A stretch of 64,000 nucleotides of DNA from Streptomyces triculaminicus. GTDB taxonomy: Bacteria > Actinomycetota > Actinomycetes > Streptomycetales > Streptomycetaceae. Numbering within the stretch: position 1 is the first letter of the stretch; each line of letters opens with the position of its first letter. Positions 48,372 through 57,228 of this stretch are shown in pieces. The notes beneath the pieces are model-generated. The model saw only the letters and a list, made by a program, of their open reading frames with translations, was not told where the DNA came from and did no database searches. Position numbers and translations under genes: made by a program. The DNA is taken from positions 124,001-188,000 of the forward strand of contig NZ_JAFMOF010000003.1 in NCBI RefSeq assembly GCF_017349075.1. The letters run 5' to 3'.

Positions 48372-49287
48372 AGCGGATCCTCGGGTCGAGCACGGCGTAG
48401 AGGAGGTCGACGATCAGGTTCGCCACCAGGAAGACGATGACCAGGACGGTCACGAAGCCGACGACGGTCGGCGAGTTCTGCCGCAGGATGCCCTGGTAGA
48501 GCTGGTAGCCGACGCCGTGGATGTTGAAGATCCGCTCGGTGACGATGGCCCCGCCCATCAGCGCCCCGATGTCGGTGCCGATGAAGGTGACGACCGGGAT
48601 GAGGGAGTTGCGCAGCAGGTGCCGGGTGACGACGCGGTGCCGGGGCAGGCCCTTGGCGACGGCGGTGCGGAGGTAGTCGGCGCGGGAGTTCTCGGCGATG
48701 GACGTACGGGTCAGCCGGGTGACGTAGGCCAGCGAGGTCAGGGCCAGCACCGCGCCCGGCAGCAGCAGCTGGTCGAAGGGCGCGGCGGGGGACACGGACG
48801 GGGAGACCACCGCCCACTTCACCCCGAAGAGGTACTGCAGCACATAGCCGCTGACGAAGGTCGGGATGGAGACGACGACCAGGGTGGCCAGCAGGACGGA
48901 GGTGTCCACCGAGCGGCCGCGGCGCAGTCCGCTGAGGAGGCCGAGGGTGATGCCGATGACGATCTCGAAGAGGATCGCCACGATCGTCAGGCGCAGCGTC
49001 ACCGGGAAGGCGTCGGCCATCAGCTCGAGGACGTCCTGGCCGTTGAAGGCGGTGCCGAAGTTCCCGGTGAGGATCTGCGCCATGTAGTGCAGGTACTGCT
49101 TCCACAGCGGCGCGTCGAGGTAGAGCTCCTGGCGGATGCGCGCGGCGGTCGCCGGGTCGGGGGCCTTGTCGCCGAAGAGGGCGGCGACCGGGTCGCCCAG
49201 GGCGTAGACCATGAAGAAGATCAGGAACGTGCTGCCGATGAACACGGGGATCATCTGGAGCAGCCGCCGGATCACATACCGTCCCAT
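48364..49287 (-). CDS. Peptide ABC permease, OppB type (operon 2)
   Basis: The 307-residue six-helix protein begins MGRYVIRRLLQMIPVFIGS, very like the operon 1 copy, and ends in the same DPRIRYA. Its loop RTAVAKGLPRHRVVTRHLLR is nearly the same as its paralogue. Confidence 0.93.
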   Translation of the reverse strand: MGRYVIRRLLQMIPVFIGSTFLIFFMVYALGDPVAALFGDKAPDPATAARIRQELYLDAPLWKQYLHYMAQILTGNFGTAFNGQDVLELMADAFPVTLRLTIVAILFEIVIGITLGLLSGLRRGRSVDTSVLLATLVVVSIPTFVSGYVLQYLFGVKWAVVSPSVSPAAPFDQLLLPGAVLALTSLAYVTRLTRTSIAENSRADYLRTAVAKGLPRHRVVTRHLLRNSLIPVVTFIGTDIGALMGGAIVTERIFNIHGVGYQLYQGILRQNSPTVVGFVTVLVIVFLVANLIVDLLYAVLDPRIRYA

Positions 49288-49332
49288 GACGACCAGGGCC
49301 TTTCCGGTGCGTACGCGCGTACCTGACGGGTC

Positions 49333-50985
49333 CTACTTGACGGTGATCCGTTCGTAGACGGGGACGCTGAAGGGGTTGAGCTCGACGTCCGCGATGTTCT
49401 CGGAGTAGCCGGCGCTGCCGTTCTGGTACCAGAGCGGGATGGCCGGCATCTGCTCGGCGAGGATCTTCTCCGCCTCCTGGAACGTGGCGACCGCCTTCGC
49501 CGTGTCCGACTCGGCGTTGGCCTCGTCGACGAGCTTGTCGAACTGCGCGTCGCCGAACTTCCCGAAGTTCGACGAGGCGCCGGTGTAGTAGAGCGGCTGC
49601 AGGAAGTTCTGCACCAGCGGGTAGTCCATCTGCCAGCCGGAGCGGAACATGCTGGTCATGCGCTGTTCGGTGACCTGGTTGCGGAAGTCGGCGAAGGTGC
49701 CGACCGGGTTGACCGTGCACGCCTTGTCGTCGCCCAGCGCGTTGTTGATGCTGTTGCAGACGGCGTCCATCCACACCCGGTGTGATCCGTTGTCGACGTT
49801 CGAGGTGATGGTGACCCTGCCGCCGGGCAGCCCGCCGCCCTCCTGGATCAGCCGCTTGGCCTGGCCCGGGTCGTATGTGCAGACGGCGCCGCACAGCCCG
49901 GCCTTGTAGCCGCCCTTCTCACCGAGCACCGGGGACGTCCAGTCGGTGGCCGGGGTGCGGGTCCTGCGGTAGATCTGTTCGGTGATCTGGTCCCGGTTGA
50001 TGGCCATGGACAGCCCCCGCCGGACCTTCTCCATCCCGGCCTTGGACCAGGTCGCGTCGTACATGGGGAAGACGACGGTCTGGATGATCCCGGCGGGCTG
50101 GTTGATGTAGCGGTCGCCGAGGTCGGCCTTGACGTTCTTCAGCTGGGCGCTGGGAATGTCGTCGACGAGGTCGAGGTTCCCGGCCTGCAGGTCGGTGTAG
50201 GCGGTGTTGTTGTCGGTGTAGACCCGCAGCTCGACGCCGCTGTTGCGCGCCTTGTCCTCGCCGGGGTAGTCGTTCCACTTCGACAGCCGCATCTGCGAGC
50301 CCTTGGTGTACGAGTCGACCAGGTACGGCCCGTTGCCGACCGGCCGCTTCAGCCAGGCCGCGCGGTCGTCGAAGAACGCCCTCGGCAGCGGCGCGAAGGC
50401 GGCGTAGCCGAGGGTGTCCGGCCAGGTGGAGAACTTGGTGCGCAGCTTGACGGTGAAGGTGTGCGCGTCCTTCACGACCAGGCCGGAGAGGGTCTTGGCG
50501 GTGGGGGAGCCGCTCGCCGGGTGGACCTTGCCGTAGCCGTCGATGTCCTGGAAGAAGGGGGCGTTCTTCTGCTTGTTGTCGCTCAGCGCGGCGTAGTTCC
50601 AGGCGTCGACGAACGACTTCGCGGTCACCTCCTCGCCGTTGCTGAACGTCCAGCCGTCCTTGACGGTGATGGTGAAGTTCTGCTGGTCGGGGCTCTCGAT
50701 CTTCTCGGCGAGCATGTTCCGGGCCTCGCCGGTCTTCGGGTCGTAGTGCTTGAGCCCCCGGAAGATCATCGCGAGGACCTTGCCGCCCTGTACCTCGTTG
50801 GTGTTGGCGGGCTCGAGCGGGCTCTGCGGGTCACCCCAGGAGGACCGCACGGTGCCGCTTCCGGTGGCCGACCCCCCTCCACCGCAGCCGGCGGCACACA
50901 CCAGCGCGGCCCCGGCCGCCCCGACGGCCAGGCCGGCCCTGACCCACGATCGGGTGCGGGCGCGCGTGCGCGTGCCTCCACGCAT
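49333..50985 (-). CDS. Peptide ABC substrate-binding lipoprotein (operon 2)
   Basis: The 550-residue protein has a lipoprotein signal (lipobox CAAGC, Cys at about 34) and the family 5 binding fold. NTNEVQGGKVLAMIF corresponds to NTNEVGGGYIVKNLF in operon 1, but the two are clearly diverged, so ligand preferences may differ. I chose the ATG at 50985 because GAGGAGG lies upstream. It is the first gene of operon 2. Confidence 0.92.
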   Translation of the reverse strand: MRGGTRTRARTRSWVRAGLAVGAAGAALVCAAGCGGGGSATGSGTVRSSWGDPQSPLEPANTNEVQGGKVLAMIFRGLKHYDPKTGEARNMLAEKIESPDQQNFTITVKDGWTFSNGEEVTAKSFVDAWNYAALSDNKQKNAPFFQDIDGYGKVHPASGSPTAKTLSGLVVKDAHTFTVKLRTKFSTWPDTLGYAAFAPLPRAFFDDRAAWLKRPVGNGPYLVDSYTKGSQMRLSKWNDYPGEDKARNSGVELRVYTDNNTAYTDLQAGNLDLVDDIPSAQLKNVKADLGDRYINQPAGIIQTVVFPMYDATWSKAGMEKVRRGLSMAINRDQITEQIYRRTRTPATDWTSPVLGEKGGYKAGLCGAVCTYDPGQAKRLIQEGGGLPGGRVTITSNVDNGSHRVWMDAVCNSINNALGDDKACTVNPVGTFADFRNQVTEQRMTSMFRSGWQMDYPLVQNFLQPLYYTGASSNFGKFGDAQFDKLVDEANAESDTAKAVATFQEAEKILAEQMPAIPLWYQNGSAGYSENIADVELNPFSVPVYERITVK

Positions 50986-51158
50986 GGGGTGCCCTCCTCG
51001 GCGCCTGGACCTGCCTAGGCCCAAATAACACCCTATGAAGCGTTATGAGACCGCGTTCCAGCACGTCTAAGTCGAAGAAACCGCCCATATGCGCGAGCGC
51101 CGCCCGACGGGCGATCCAGCCGGCCGCGCCCGGCGGCCCGCCGGGCCGCCCCCGCCCC

Positions 51159-52149
51159 TCAGCCCGCGGCCTCCGGGAAGTGGCATGCCGACAGGTGGCC
51201 CTCGTCGCTGCCCGGCGCCCGCTCCAGTGGGGGCTCCTGGTGGGCGCACAGGTCCTGGGCCTTCCAGCAGCGGGTGCGGAAGCGGCAGCCGGTCGGGGGT
51301 TGACGGGGGAGGGGACGTCGCCCGTGAGGCGGATGCGGTCGCGGGGGTGGTGGCGGCGTCGGCCGGTTCGGGGACGGCTGAGAGGAGGGCGTGGGTGTAG
51401 GGGTGGCGGGGGTGGTCGTAGATGTCCTCGCGGGTGCCCACCTCCACGATCCTGCCGAGGTACATCACCGCCACCCGCTGGGAGAAGTGCCGGACCACCG
51501 CCAGGTCGTGGGCGATGAAGAGGAAGGCGATGCCCAGCTCGCGCTGGAGGCGTTGCAGGAGGTTGACGACCTGGGCCTGGATGGAGACGTCCAGGGCGGA
51601 GACCGGCTCGTCGGCCACGATGACCTTGGGTTCCAGGGCCAGGGCGCGGGCCACGCCGATGCGCTGGCGCTGGCCGCCGGAGAATTCGTGCGGGAAGCGG
51701 TTGTAGTGCTCGGGGCTGAGGCCGACGGTCTCGAGGAGCTCGCGGACGCGGGCCTCGCGGCCGCCGGGCGGGGTGATGCCGTTGATCTCCATGGGGCCGG
51801 AGATGATCGTGCCGACGGTGTGCCGGGGGTTCAGGGACGAGTACGGGTCCTGGAAGATCATCTGGATCTGGGAGCGGATGGGGGCGAGCCGCTTGCGGCC
51901 CGCGTGGGTGATGTCCTCGCCCTGGTAGAGGACGCGCCCGGCGGTCGGCTCCAGCAGGCGGGTCAGCAGCCGGCCGGTCGTGGACTTGCCGCAGCCGGAC
52001 TCGCCGACCAGGCCGAAGGCCTCGCCCGCCCGTACGGTCAGGTCGAGGCCGTCCACGGCCCGTACGGCGCCGACCCTGCGCTTGACGGGGAAGCCGCCCA
52101 TGACGGGGAAGTGCTTGGTCAGGCCCTCGGCCACGAGGATGTCGTTCAT
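51159..52149 (-). pseudogene. bldKE: BldKE-like peptide ABC ATPase with two C-terminal frameshifts
   Basis: The ATPase core is intact: Walker A GESGCGKS, signature FSGGQRQR, Walker B VIVADEPVS. The frame breaks after HALLSAVPEPADAATTP. One base added at the G5 run 51343-51347 and one at the G5 run 51295-51299 restore RDRIRLTGDVPSPVNPPTG, the Cys cluster CRFRTRCWKAQDLC and an end at 51159, about 330 residues. The uncorrected frame runs to 51067 with an unrelated tail. It is the last bldK gene. If the break were real, only the C-terminal extension would be lost. Confidence 0.82.
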
Positions 52150-53138
52150 CGGGTACGTCCCCTCCCGGCCCCGTCCGGCAGATGGCAGGCCGCTCCCCGG
52201 CCCTCCGGCGGCTCCGGTCGCTCGGTGCGGCACCGGTCGCCCCCGACCCGGTCGACGTACGCGCAGCGCGGGTGGAACGGGCACCCCGGCGGCGGGTCCA
52301 GCAGGCTCGGCGGGCTGCCCGGGATCGGGGTGAGCGGCTCGTCGACGGGCGAGGTCAGGCGGGGCATCGAGCCCAGCAGGCCCCAGGTGTAGGGGTGCCG
52401 GGGGGAGCGCAGGACCTCCCGGGCGGTGCCGCGTTCGACGGCCCGCCCGGCGTACATCACCAGCACGTCGTCGGCGGTGCCGGCCACGACCCCCAGGTCG
52501 TGGGTGATCAGCACGATCGCCGAACCCGTCTGCTGCTGGAGGTCCTTGAGCAGGTCGAGGATCTGGGCCTGCACGGTGACGTCCAGCGCGGTCGTCGGCT
52601 CGTCGGCGATCAGCAGCTCGGGGTCGCAGACCAGCGCCATCGCGATCATCGCGCGCTGGCGCATGCCGCCGGAGAACTGGTGCGGGTAGTCGTCCACGCG
52701 CAGCGCCGGGTTGGGGATGCCGACCTTCCGCAGCATCTCGATCGCCCGCAGCCGGGCCTCGCGCCGCGAGGCGCCGGTGTGCTTGCGGAAGGGCTCGGCG
52801 ATCTGGCGGCCGACGGTGTAGTACGGCGAGAGCGCGGTGAGGGAGTCCTGGAAGATCATCGCCATGCGGTTGCCGCGCAGCTTCTCGAGCACGGACTCGG
52901 GGGCCGTGGTCAGGTCCTGGCCGTCGAGGAGGATGCGGCCCTCGATCTCCGTCGTACGCGGGTCGTGCAGCCCGAGCACGCTGAGGTTGGTGACGGACTT
53001 GCCGGAGCCGGACTCGCCGACGATGCCCAGCGTCCGCCCGCGCTCGACGTCGAAGGAGAGGCCGTCGACGGCCCGTACGACGCCGTCCTCGGTGGCGAAG
53101 CGCACGGACAGGTCCCGTACGGAGAGGAAAGCTGTCAC
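52146..53138 (-). CDS. bldKD: BldKD-like peptide ABC ATPase
   Basis: The 330-residue OppD-type ATPase has GESGSGKS (Walker A), FSGGMRQR (signature) and LLIADEPTT (Walker B), and a C-terminal oligopeptide extension. It begins at a GTG 19 bp after the permease and overlaps the next ATPase start by 4 bp. In S. coelicolor the bldK system imports an oligopeptide needed for aerial mycelium formation. Assignment rests on gene order and family, not on alignment. Confidence 0.88.
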   Translation of the reverse strand: MTAFLSVRDLSVRFATEDGVVRAVDGLSFDVERGRTLGIVGESGSGKSVTNLSVLGLHDPRTTEIEGRILLDGQDLTTAPESVLEKLRGNRMAMIFQDSLTALSPYYTVGRQIAEPFRKHTGASRREARLRAIEMLRKVGIPNPALRVDDYPHQFSGGMRQRAMIAMALVCDPELLIADEPTTALDVTVQAQILDLLKDLQQQTGSAIVLITHDLGVVAGTADDVLVMYAGRAVERGTAREVLRSPRHPYTWGLLGSMPRLTSPVDEPLTPIPGSPPSLLDPPPGCPFHPRCAYVDRVGGDRCRTERPEPPEGRGAACHLPDGAGRGRTR

Positions 53139-53157
53139 TGTCGTCGTCTCCTGACGT

Positions 53158-54135
53158 TCAGGCGAGCCGTACGCGCGGGTCGATGAGGGCGTACGCGGCG
53201 TCGACGACGATGTTGGCGAGGACGATCGCCGTGCAGCCGACGAGCATCACGGCCATCAGCATCGGCAGGTCCGTGCCCGTCACCGAGGAGACGGCCAGCC
53301 GCCCCAGCCCGTGCAGGCTGAAGGTGAACTCGGTGATGATCGCCCCGCTGAAGAGCGAGCCGAGGTCGATGCCGAAGATGGTCACGATGGGCGCCAGCGC
53401 GCCCCGCCAGGCGTAGCGGAAGAAGACCGCGGACCGCCCGAGCCCCTTGGCCCGGGCGGTGCGCACATGGTCCTCGGAGAGCTGCTCGATCATCAGGGAG
53501 CGGGTCATGCGGCTGTAGCCCGCGATGAAGATGACGGAGAGCACCAGCCAGGGGATGAGCATGCCGGTGAACCACTTCACCGGGTCCTCGGTGATCGGGT
53601 GGTAGGCGGGGTTGTCCATCCAGTGCAGCCCGCTGACGAGGACGGCCAGGGCGAGGACGCCGACGAAGTAGATCTGCAGGGCGTTGCCGAGCAGCGAGAG
53701 CGAGCTGAAGAGCTTGTCGATCCAGGTGCCCCGGAAGGCGGCGGCGAGCATGCCGACGCCGACCCCGACGACGAGGAACACCACCGCCCCGCCCAGGGCG
53801 ATGGACAGCGTCGTCGGGAAGCGGTCGACGATGGTGTCCCACACCGGCTGCTGGTTGGCGAAGGAGTAGCCGAAGCAGGGCGCGGGGCAGTGGCCGGCGG
53901 AGAACTCGCGGCCGGTGAAGATGCCCGCCATGTAGTGCCAGTACTGCACGGGGACGGGCTGGTCGAGGCCCAGGTTCTTGTTGATGACCGCGAGGGAGTC
54001 CGCCGTGCAGTTCTTGCCGCAGGACATCAGCGCGGGCTCGGAGGGCAGCGCGAAGAAGAGGAAGAACGTGATCGCGCTGATCAGCAGGATGATGACGAGG
54101 GCGCCGAGGGTGCGGCGGGCGAGGAATCTCAGCAT
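53158..54135 (-). CDS. bldKC: BldKC-like peptide ABC permease
   Basis: The 325-residue OppB-type permease has six membrane helices and the loop RTARAKGLGRSAVFFRYAWR. It carries Cys residues in a periplasmic loop after helix 1 (CGKNC and CPAPC), which could form disulfides. The ATG is at 54135, following GGAAGAG. It lies 20 bp after the binding-protein gene. Confidence 0.88.
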   Translation of the reverse strand: MLRFLARRTLGALVIILLISAITFFLFFALPSEPALMSCGKNCTADSLAVINKNLGLDQPVPVQYWHYMAGIFTGREFSAGHCPAPCFGYSFANQQPVWDTIVDRFPTTLSIALGGAVVFLVVGVGVGMLAAAFRGTWIDKLFSSLSLLGNALQIYFVGVLALAVLVSGLHWMDNPAYHPITEDPVKWFTGMLIPWLVLSVIFIAGYSRMTRSLMIEQLSEDHVRTARAKGLGRSAVFFRYAWRGALAPIVTIFGIDLGSLFSGAIITEFTFSLHGLGRLAVSSVTGTDLPMLMAVMLVGCTAIVLANIVVDAAYALIDPRVRLA

Positions 54136-54155
54136 GGCTCTTCCGTGGCCAGGTG

Positions 54156-55961
54156 CTACTTCACGAACACGCCGGTCGGGTCCACGCTGCCGTAGACCGG
54201 GTGGTACTTGACCCCGCCGAGGCCCGAGCCCCACAGCGAGAACTGCCGGTTGTAGAAGACGGGCACGCCCGGCACGTCGTCGGTCAGGACGCGGTCGGCG
54301 AGCTTCTGCCACTCGGGGGCGGCCTGCTTGACGTCGGGGATGGCGTTGATGCGGTCGATGTCGGCGTTGACCCGGGCGTTGTCGAGGTGCCCGTAGTTCT
54401 GGGCGCCGTCGGCGATCTGCCGGCCGTCGTAGAGCGGCGGGACGACGGTCGAGGAGACGGGCCAGTCCGCGCCCCAGGAGGTGCGGTAGATGTCGAACTT
54501 GTTCTTGACGTCCGCGATCGCCGTCCGCCAGGTGTTGGAGTCGACCTCCTTCTTCTGGACCGTGAAGCCCGCCCGCTCCAGGGCCTGGGTCACCACGACC
54601 GAGACCTTCTGCTGGACGTCGGTGTTGGCATAGGCGTAGACGATCTCCTGGCCGAGCTTTCCGGCCTCCTTCAGCAGCGCCTTGGCCTTCTCCGGGTCGC
54701 CGGCGGGCTTGGCCTTCTTGTCGAACGGGTCAGTGGGCCGGTAGCCGTCCATGGCGGGGGAGAGGAAGTTGGTGGCGATCACGCCGGCGGTCGCTCCGCC
54801 GTTCTGCTGCAGGATCTGCCCGTTGGGGATGGCGTAGGCGAGGGCCTTGCGGACCCTGACGTCCTTGAGGCGGTCGGTGTTGAAGCTGATGTAGTCGACG
54901 TAGGGCTGCACCTCGAGCAGCCGGCGCCCCTTGGTGTCGGCCTGGTTCAGGACCTTCTCGGTCATCTCGGGGGCGACGGCGTTGCTGAACGACAGGGTGG
55001 TCTTGTCGGAGCCCTGGTCGGCGAGGAAGCGGCGGGTGGAGTCGGCGTACTGGTGGCCGAAGCTGATGTCGAACCTGTCCGCGTACTGATGCCGGATGGG
55101 GTCCGTCCTCGGGTCCCAGTGCTCGTTGCGCACGAGAGTGAGGGACTTGCCGACCTTGTAGTCGCCGACCTTGTACGGGCCGGAGGAGAAGGGGGCGTTG
55201 TCGTACTTCTGCTTGGTGTCCTTCTCGGCCTTGACCGGTGCGACGTTGGGCATGGCGGTGGCGAAGGGGGCGTCGGCGTGCGGCTGCCGGAAGTGGAAGA
55301 CGATCGTCTTGTCGTTCGGGGTGTCCAGCACGGACGAGGGCAGGTGCTTGCCGTCGTACGGGCCGTCCGGCAGGGCCTTGCGGAAGTCGTTGCCGTCGCC
55401 GGAGAGCCACTGCGGGATGTAGAGCGGGCCGTCGGACTGGTACGAGGCGTAGAGCCGCTCGATGCCCCACCGGACGTCCTGGGAGGTGATCGGCGAGCCG
55501 TCCTCGAACTTCAGCCCGTCCTTGAGCGTGAACGTCCAGGTCTTCCCGCCGTCGGAGGCCGTTCCGGCGTCGGTGGCCAGGTCGCCGACGACCTTGCCCC
55601 TGCCCTTGTCGTCGAACTTGTACGCGGTCAGGGTGCGGTTGTAGAGGAGCTGGTTGGTCAGGACGTCGATGTAGTAGATCTGCCCGGGGTCCAGGTGGTT
55701 GAAGGCGTCGCGCTGCAGGACGCCGACCGTGCCGCCCTTCTTCGCGCCCGGGACCTCGGGGGCGGGGCCGGCGGAGTCGGCCTTGGTGCCGATGGAGTAG
55801 TTCGCGGACGTCGTCTTGTCCTCGCCCGGCCCCTGGCTCTTGCCGCCGCCCCCGCCGCCACCTCCCCCGCCGCTGCACGCGGAGAGCACGAGCGCTCCCG
55901 CCGTCAGGGCGACGGCGGTGAGACGGGCTCTGTCCTTGCGGAACCTCGACGTGGGGGTCAT
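54156..55961 (-). CDS. bldKB: BldKB-like oligopeptide-binding lipoprotein
   Basis: The 601-residue protein has a lipoprotein signal (lipobox LSAC, Cys at 29) followed by a Ser/Gly linker and a family 5 peptide-binding fold. It is the second gene of the operon, the order that marks bldK (permease, binding protein, permease, ATPase, ATPase). BldKB binds the oligopeptide whose uptake is needed for development in S. coelicolor. It is longer than the other two binding proteins here. Confidence 0.9.
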   Translation of the reverse strand: MTPTSRFRKDRARLTAVALTAGALVLSACSGGGGGGGGGGKSQGPGEDKTTSANYSIGTKADSAGPAPEVPGAKKGGTVGVLQRDAFNHLDPGQIYYIDVLTNQLLYNRTLTAYKFDDKGRGKVVGDLATDAGTASDGGKTWTFTLKDGLKFEDGSPITSQDVRWGIERLYASYQSDGPLYIPQWLSGDGNDFRKALPDGPYDGKHLPSSVLDTPNDKTIVFHFRQPHADAPFATAMPNVAPVKAEKDTKQKYDNAPFSSGPYKVGDYKVGKSLTLVRNEHWDPRTDPIRHQYADRFDISFGHQYADSTRRFLADQGSDKTTLSFSNAVAPEMTEKVLNQADTKGRRLLEVQPYVDYISFNTDRLKDVRVRKALAYAIPNGQILQQNGGATAGVIATNFLSPAMDGYRPTDPFDKKAKPAGDPEKAKALLKEAGKLGQEIVYAYANTDVQQKVSVVVTQALERAGFTVQKKEVDSNTWRTAIADVKNKFDIYRTSWGADWPVSSTVVPPLYDGRQIADGAQNYGHLDNARVNADIDRINAIPDVKQAAPEWQKLADRVLTDDVPGVPVFYNRQFSLWGSGLGGVKYHPVYGSVDPTGVFVK

Positions 55962-56036
55962 GGTCGATGCACCTGCCTGTCGGTCGTCAGCGGGCAGTCG
56001 TAGGGGCCTTCGGGGCCTGCGCCGGCTTCACCGGCG

Positions 56037-57008
56037 TCACCGTCCGGTCCTGGGGTCGAACGCGTCCCGGACCGAGTCCCCGAGCAGGTTGAACGCGACC
56101 ACGAAAATGATCATCGCGAGCCCGGGGAAGAAGATGTAGGTGATGTCGCTCTCGTAGTACCCGGCGCCGGCGGCGAACATCCGGCCCCAGTCCGGGGTGG
56201 GCTCCAGGATCCCCACGCCGATGAAGGACAGCCCCGCCTCCGTCGTCACCAGCGTGGGCAGCATCAGGGTCGACTGGACCAGGATCGGCGTCCAGAGGTT
56301 GGGCAGCAGCTCCTTGGTGATGATCCGCCAGGGGGACGCGCCGGTCACCTTGGCCGCCTCCACGAACTCCCGCTCCCGCAGGCTCAGCACCTGCCCGCGC
56401 AGCAGCCGGGCCAGCCCCATCCAGCCCAGCGCCCACAGCACCAGGATCAGGGTGAGCACGCGCAGCGAGGTCGGGGTCTCCTTCTCGGGGCTGACGAAGA
56501 GGGAGTAGACGATCGGGGTGAAGGCGATGAACGACAGCTGCGCGGGGAAGGCCAGCAGCAGGTCGATGAACCGCCCGAGGAGGTAGTCGGTCCTCCCGCC
56601 GAGATAGCCCGCCGTCACCCCGACGAGGACGCCCGTCAGCACGCACAGCACCGTGGCGGCCGCGGCGATCAGCAGGGAGGTGCGGATGCCGTAGACGAGC
56701 TGGGTCAGGACGTCCCGGCCCATCGTCGGCTCGAGGCCGAACCAGAAGCGGCCGGAGACGCCGCCGTTGGGCGCGACCGGATAGCCGAACTCGTTGAGCA
56801 GGCCCGACTCGTCCAGCCCGTAGGTGGCGGTGGGGCTCTTGCCGTAGACCGCCGAGATCAGGGGTGCGGCGAGCGCGACGACGAAGAAGAAGGCGACGAC
56901 GTACGCCGAGACGACCCCCGAGCGGTCGCGCTTGAAGCGCCGCCACATCAGCTGTCCGGGCGACCGGCCCACGAGCTCACGGGGCTGGGTCTGGGAAGGA
57001 ATCGGCAT
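56037..57008 (-). CDS. bldKA: BldKA-like peptide ABC permease
   Basis: The 323-residue OppC-type permease has about six membrane helices and the loop EFVEAAKVTGASPWRIITKE. It is the first gene of the operon. I chose the ATG at 57008 because GGGGGAT lies 7 nt upstream; a GTG at 57026 is also in frame. Upstream is about 220 bp, probably the operon promoter. Confidence 0.87.
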   Translation of the reverse strand: MPIPSQTQPRELVGRSPGQLMWRRFKRDRSGVVSAYVVAFFFVVALAAPLISAVYGKSPTATYGLDESGLLNEFGYPVAPNGGVSGRFWFGLEPTMGRDVLTQLVYGIRTSLLIAAAATVLCVLTGVLVGVTAGYLGGRTDYLLGRFIDLLLAFPAQLSFIAFTPIVYSLFVSPEKETPTSLRVLTLILVLWALGWMGLARLLRGQVLSLREREFVEAAKVTGASPWRIITKELLPNLWTPILVQSTLMLPTLVTTEAGLSFIGVGILEPTPDWGRMFAAGAGYYESDITYIFFPGLAMIIFVVAFNLLGDSVRDAFDPRTGR

Positions 57009-57228
57009 CGCGTGGATCCCCCGCACTGTCGTCTCGTCGGCCCTGCGCGGATATGGCGAACGCGGTTGGGTTGAGCGGACTTTCGCAATGGATGAACAGT
57101 GCAGTCAAGGGGGCTGCGGTGGACGACGCGGCCTTCCCCCGCTTCTTGAGCGAAGGTTGTGCGGATCGAGGTGACGGCGTGCTTGACAGCGAGGTCGAGC
57201 ACACCGCCCCGAGACCACCCTCACGGGC

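Noticed and set aside
51015..51046. ATAAC/GTTAT inverted repeat and CTAG upstream of ABC operon 2
   Set aside because: The arms are only 5 bp with a 12-nt spacer, which is likely by chance in an AT-richer promoter stretch.
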